Of a DNA stretch of 7,719 nucleotides, positions 4,597-7,719 are shown one piece after another. The stretch lies in the NCBI GenBank assembly GCA_946405675.1, contig CAMJIC010000116.1, positions 1 to 7,719 on the forward strand, read 5' to 3'. The position numbers and the translations under genes are program-made. This DNA is from an uncultured Clostridia bacterium. GTDB lineage: Bacteria > Bacillota > Clostridia > Lachnospirales > Lachnospiraceae. Within the stretch, counting starts at the first letter, position 1. Each line of letters opens with the position of its first letter. Below the pieces are notes generated by a model. The model saw nothing but the letters and a program-made list of their open reading frames with translations, was not told where the DNA came from and did not search any database.

Positions 4597-6690
4597 ATGA
4601 TGAACAGGAAAATAATGATAACCATATTTGCAGCTGCAGCGGCGACAGCGATCGGTTTTGGAAGCGCTTATGCCACAGCTTCCGGGACCGGGCAGCAGGG
4701 AACCTTGTCTGATGGAACAGATGGCATGGATGTTGCAGGAGGGATAGTTCCTGAAGGAGGAACAGAAGGTTTAGAAGGACTGGATGAGGCGGAAACCGAG
4801 ACCGAGACGGAGACCGAAACGGAGTCCAGGCCAGAATCTGAAACGGAAGAAAAGGAATCAGAAACGGAGGTGTCCCCGGGAACGGAATCCACAGAATCCT
4901 CCAGCGAGAAGTCCCTTCTCCAGTCTATGGTGGAAACGCTGACCGGCACTGACCGGAAGGAAAAGTCAGGGGAACAGGATGCATATGAGGAGGAATACGT
5001 GCTTGATGTGGATGGCGGCTATGTGGACAATGGCTTGCTCATGTCAGCTGCAGAAGCCTCCGGTGCTTATTATGCGGAGCCGGCCATGCCGTCCTGGAAC
5101 ACGGAAGAGTACAATACGGTAGGCGAGACCGGATTCCGCGATGTCAGGCTCTATCCGCTGTCCACCTTCGGCATGGATGTAGACACCGCGTCTTACGCGC
5201 TTCTGCGGCGCAATGTGCTGGACGGCACCCTTTCCTACATGCCCAAGGATGCGGTGCGGATCGAGGAGATGATCAATTATTTCAACTATGCATATGACCA
5301 GCCTGAAGGCGATGAAACCTTTTCCATTACCGCGCAGATTGCGGACTGCCCCTGGAATGATCAGACAAAGCTGATGCTCGTGGGCCTGCAGGCAAAGGAC
5401 ATTCCGCAAGAGGAGATCAAGGAGCAGAACCTGGTCTTCCTGGTGGATACCTCTGGCAGCATGTACGATGCGGACAAACTGCCGCTCGCGGTTGAAGCAC
5501 TGAAGTATCTGCTTCAGGAGATGGACGGGAAGGATTCCATTTCCATTGTCACCTATGCAGGAAGCAGCGAGGTCGCCCTCGAGCCCACCAGGTGCACGCC
5601 TGAGGGAAAAGAGGAGATCATCCGGGTACTGGATTCTCTGACTGCGGATGGGGGAACCTATGGAGAGGCAGGCATCCGGACTGCGTATGAACTGGCGCAG
5701 GAATCCTTCATCGAAGGCGGGAATAACCGCGTTCTCCTTCTGACCGATGGTGATTTCAACCTGGGGCAGACGGATGATTCGGAGCTGGTGCGCCTTGTGC
5801 AGGAAAAGGCTGAGGGACAGATCTTCCTTTCCATCCTTGGATTTGGAACCGGCAACTATAATGATGCTCTTGCGGAGGAGCTGGCGGATAAGGGGAACGG
5901 AAATTACAGCTATATTGACAGCGATATGGAGGCACGCCGCGTCATGGGTGCCGCGCTGAAGGGAACGTTGAATACCGTTGCCAAGGACGCAAAGATCCAG
6001 GTAGACTTTAACCCGGCATACATCAAGGGATACCGTCTTGTCGGCTACGAAAACCGCCTGATGAACGCGGAAGACTTTGAAGACGATACCAAAGACGGAG
6101 GCGAGGTCGGCGCCGGCCAGCAGGTCACGGCTCTCTATGAACTGATTACTGCCGACAGCGACATGGAACTTCCGACTGCCCAGAGCAGGTACACGCAGGA
6201 TGAAAATGAGAGAGGCGCTGCGGCAGAATCTGCAGGAGATGGGACACAGGAATCGGAAGCATCTGAAGCGCCGGATGCATCGGGTACTGTTAAGAAGAGG
6301 ATCAGCCTGGCCCTTGCCTCGGATGCGGCTGGCGCTGAAGAGACAGAGGGCAGCGGATCTGTGGCAGCTGAGGTGTCAGACACTGCCCCGGCAGCAGGGG
6401 AATACCTTACCGTCAGCATCCGTTACAAGGCACCGGATGGTGAGACGAGTGAGCTCAAGGAGCTTGCAGTGACTTCTGAAAATGAAATTGAGGAAATGAG
6501 TGATAACATGTCCTGGGCAGCAGGTGTCGCACAGGTTGGAATGCTCCTTCGTGAGAGTGAATACGCCGGAACCAGTGATTATGGAAAAGTCCGCGACCGC
6601 CTCAAAACGCTCACGAATGGAGATGAGTTCCGCGAAGAGTTCCTTTACATGATCACCCGCATCAAGGATGCAGATACAGCTCCCTGGTGA
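4597..6690 (+). CDS. Secreted VWA-domain protein, YfbK type
   Basis: The 697-residue product starts with a Sec signal peptide (basic MMNRK, Ala-rich core, likely cleavage after AYA, residue 26). There is no lipobox Cys and no LPXTG, so it is probably released or loosely wall-held. A low-complexity acidic Glu/Thr/Ser stretch (about 60-110) leads to the YfbK N-terminal module (about 179-245, LSTFGMDVDTASY then RIEEMINYFNY). The VWA domain (about 278-455) has an intact metal site: DTSGS at 284-288, T354 and D384. The C-terminal module characteristic of YfbK proteins follows (AKDAKIQVDFNP, GYENRLMNAEDF), interrupted by a low-complexity insert (about 519-601) before LTVSIRYKAPDG and a helical tail. 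VWA domains bind protein ligands through a divalent metal; the partner and role are unknown. Start 4597 is fixed by the SD and signal peptide. The phosphoesterase gene follows after 101 bp. Confidence 0.88.
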   Translation: MMNRKIMITIFAAAAATAIGFGSAYATASGTGQQGTLSDGTDGMDVAGGIVPEGGTEGLEGLDEAETETETETETESRPESETEEKESETEVSPGTESTESSSEKSLLQSMVETLTGTDRKEKSGEQDAYEEEYVLDVDGGYVDNGLLMSAAEASGAYYAEPAMPSWNTEEYNTVGETGFRDVRLYPLSTFGMDVDTASYALLRRNVLDGTLSYMPKDAVRIEEMINYFNYAYDQPEGDETFSITAQIADCPWNDQTKLMLVGLQAKDIPQEEIKEQNLVFLVDTSGSMYDADKLPLAVEALKYLLQEMDGKDSISIVTYAGSSEVALEPTRCTPEGKEEIIRVLDSLTADGGTYGEAGIRTAYELAQESFIEGGNNRVLLLTDGDFNLGQTDDSELVRLVQEKAEGQIFLSILGFGTGNYNDALAEELADKGNGNYSYIDSDMEARRVMGAALKGTLNTVAKDAKIQVDFNPAYIKGYRLVGYENRLMNAEDFEDDTKDGGEVGAGQQVTALYELITADSDMELPTAQSRYTQDENERGAAAESAGDGTQESEASEAPDASGTVKKRISLALASDAAGAEETEGSGSVAAEVSDTAPAAGEYLTVSIRYKAPDGETSELKELAVTSENEIEEMSDNMSWAAGVAQVGMLLRESEYAGTSDYGKVRDRLKTLTNGDEFREEFLYMITRIKDADTAPW
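4792..4824 (+). repeat. Glu-Thr codon repeat in the VWA protein linker
   Basis: Eleven codons alternate GAR and ACN, giving E(TE)5 at residues 66-76, followed by further Glu/Thr/Ser-rich sequence. The period is 6 bp with third-base variation (GAA/GAG, ACC/ACG), so this is an imperfect microsatellite that could change length in frame. Such acidic Thr-rich stretches serve as extended spacers in secreted Gram-positive proteins. Confidence 0.85.
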
Positions 6691-6791
6691 TTGGAGTTCA
6701 TCAGCGCCAGCGGGTTATGTACCTGGTTTTCACTCTGCACAATCAGAGAAAAAGACAGCATTCTTAGCGCGGTATAGGGAGGCGATGAACG

Positions 6792-7538
6792 ATGAGCCTG
6801 TACGCGATCGGAGATCTGCACCTGCATTACCAATCCGTGCTGAGAGCACCGGGGCAGCTGCATGACCGTGTATGGAAAAACCATGAAGAGAAATTCCGTA
6901 AGTACTGCGGAAAGCTGCTGACGCAGGAGGATACGCTTGTCCTGGTGGGTGACCATAGCTGGGGAAAGAACCTGGAGGAATGCGAGCTCGACCTGAAATA
7001 TATCCGTGATCTGCCGGGGCGGAAGATCCTGACACGAGGCAATCACGATATGTTCTGGGATGCGAAAAAGACAGGACAGCTGAATGCCCTGTATCAGCCG
7101 CATCTGTCATTCTTACAGGACAGCTATGAGACATATCAGGACTATGCGCTTGTGGGTACAAAGGGGTTTACGTTTGAAGGGCCATTCTATCTGGACCGCC
7201 GCGGCCGGATCATGGGATGGGAGGAGGACGCTGAGGCTCATGCAAAGAAACTCGTAGAACGGGAGATCCAGCGTCTGCGGAAGTCTTTTGAGCTGGCGAA
7301 GGCAGACGGTTACCGGAAGTATATCATGTTCCTGCACTACCCTCCCACCAGCATCCTGCAGGAGCGCAGCGCATTTACTGATATGGCTGAAGCGTACGGC
7401 GCGGAGCAGGTGATTTATGCACACTGCCATGGAGAAAGCAGATTTCATGACAGCATTCACGGAGAATTCCGAGGGCGGACATATCACTTGGTGTCAGGAG
7501 ATTATCTGCGGTGGAAGCCGCTGAAGATATTAGAATGA
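6792..7538 (+). CDS. Calcineurin-like metallophosphoesterase
   Basis: The 248-residue product has the full metallophosphoesterase motif series: GDLHLH (7-12, with D8 and H10), GDHSWG (53-58, D54), GNHD (83-86), LHYPP (181-185, H182) and AHCHG (210-214, H211 and H213), then the YHLVSGDYLRWKPL ending (231-244) seen in the small predicted phosphohydrolases of the COG1768 type. These enzymes use a two-metal centre to cleave phosphoester bonds; the substrate is unknown. Without a signal peptide it is probably cytoplasmic. The ATG at 6792 follows AGGGAGG (6776-6782) at 9 nt; an ATG at 6785 is out of frame. No promoter was recognised in the 101-bp gap, so co-transcription with the VWA gene is possible though not shown. 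A functional link with that secreted protein is not evident. Confidence 0.9.
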   Translation: MSLYAIGDLHLHYQSVLRAPGQLHDRVWKNHEEKFRKYCGKLLTQEDTLVLVGDHSWGKNLEECELDLKYIRDLPGRKILTRGNHDMFWDAKKTGQLNALYQPHLSFLQDSYETYQDYALVGTKGFTFEGPFYLDRRGRIMGWEEDAEAHAKKLVEREIQRLRKSFELAKADGYRKYIMFLHYPPTSILQERSAFTDMAEAYGAEQVIYAHCHGESRFHDSIHGEFRGRTYHLVSGDYLRWKPLKILE

Positions 7539-7719
7539 ACGATCAGGGGTGTAACATCATCACCGTGAAAAAGCGGCTTCACCGGGGACAGTTCTGCTTC
7601 AGTGAAGCTGCTTCGTAGATTGCAGGCAGATAGCAGTTATACCAGGGATTCGTGAAGGAGTGTCGCTTTAACTGTATATTTGTGTGACACGCCTTCATAA
7701 AATAACGGACATTCCCCGG
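7539..7719. other. Non-coding right edge with two hairpins
   Basis: No gene is seen. Bases 7571-7582 pair with 7602-7613 (12 bp with one G-U) around a 19-nt loop, but no U-tract follows, so this is at best a weak terminator for the phosphoesterase gene. Bases 7653-7664 pair with 7686-7697 (TGAAGG and GTGTC against GACAC and CCTTCA, with one A-G mismatch) around an AT-rich 21-nt loop. The second could belong to the control region of a gene beyond the window. Confidence 0.4.

Overview
The window looks like a chromosomal segment of a moderately GC-rich Clostridia member, most likely Lachnospiraceae. This rests on the character of the carbamoyl-phosphate synthase large chain, the strong AGGAGG-type ribosome binding sites, and the secreted VWA protein with a Glu/Thr-rich linker. 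The placement is inference from protein style, not from a database comparison.

Layout: positions 1-112 are non-coding and contain a short dispersed repeat ending against the stop codon of a CYTH-domain gene on the minus strand (113-739). A 159-bp divergent region with a recognisable promoter separates it from carB (899-4159, plus), which encodes a full-length carbamoyl-phosphate synthase large chain with no carA beside it. A 437-bp intergenic region follows. It holds several inverted repeats, a second, larger and inverted copy of the dispersed repeat, and a textbook intrinsic terminator (4439-4477). Next come a secreted VWA-domain protein of the YfbK type (4597-6690) and a small cytoplasmic metallophosphoesterase (6792-7538), both plus. 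The last 181 bp hold hairpins but no gene.

The four genes do not form an obvious pathway. The VWA and phosphoesterase genes are the only plausible co-transcribed pair, with a 101-bp gap. The terminator should isolate the VWA gene from carB.

I do not see a clear new defence, mobile or biosynthetic system. The most unusual signal is the non-coding dispersed repeat: two tandem inverted repeats, present twice in opposite orientations and each downstream of a gene in that gene's reading direction. The structured carB-VWA spacer ending in its own terminator is a candidate small-RNA locus. Secondary oddities are an in-frame 12-bp tandem duplication in the CYTH gene, a linker insertion and atypical motif in CarB, and an unusually long low-complexity insertion in the C-terminal part of the VWA protein.
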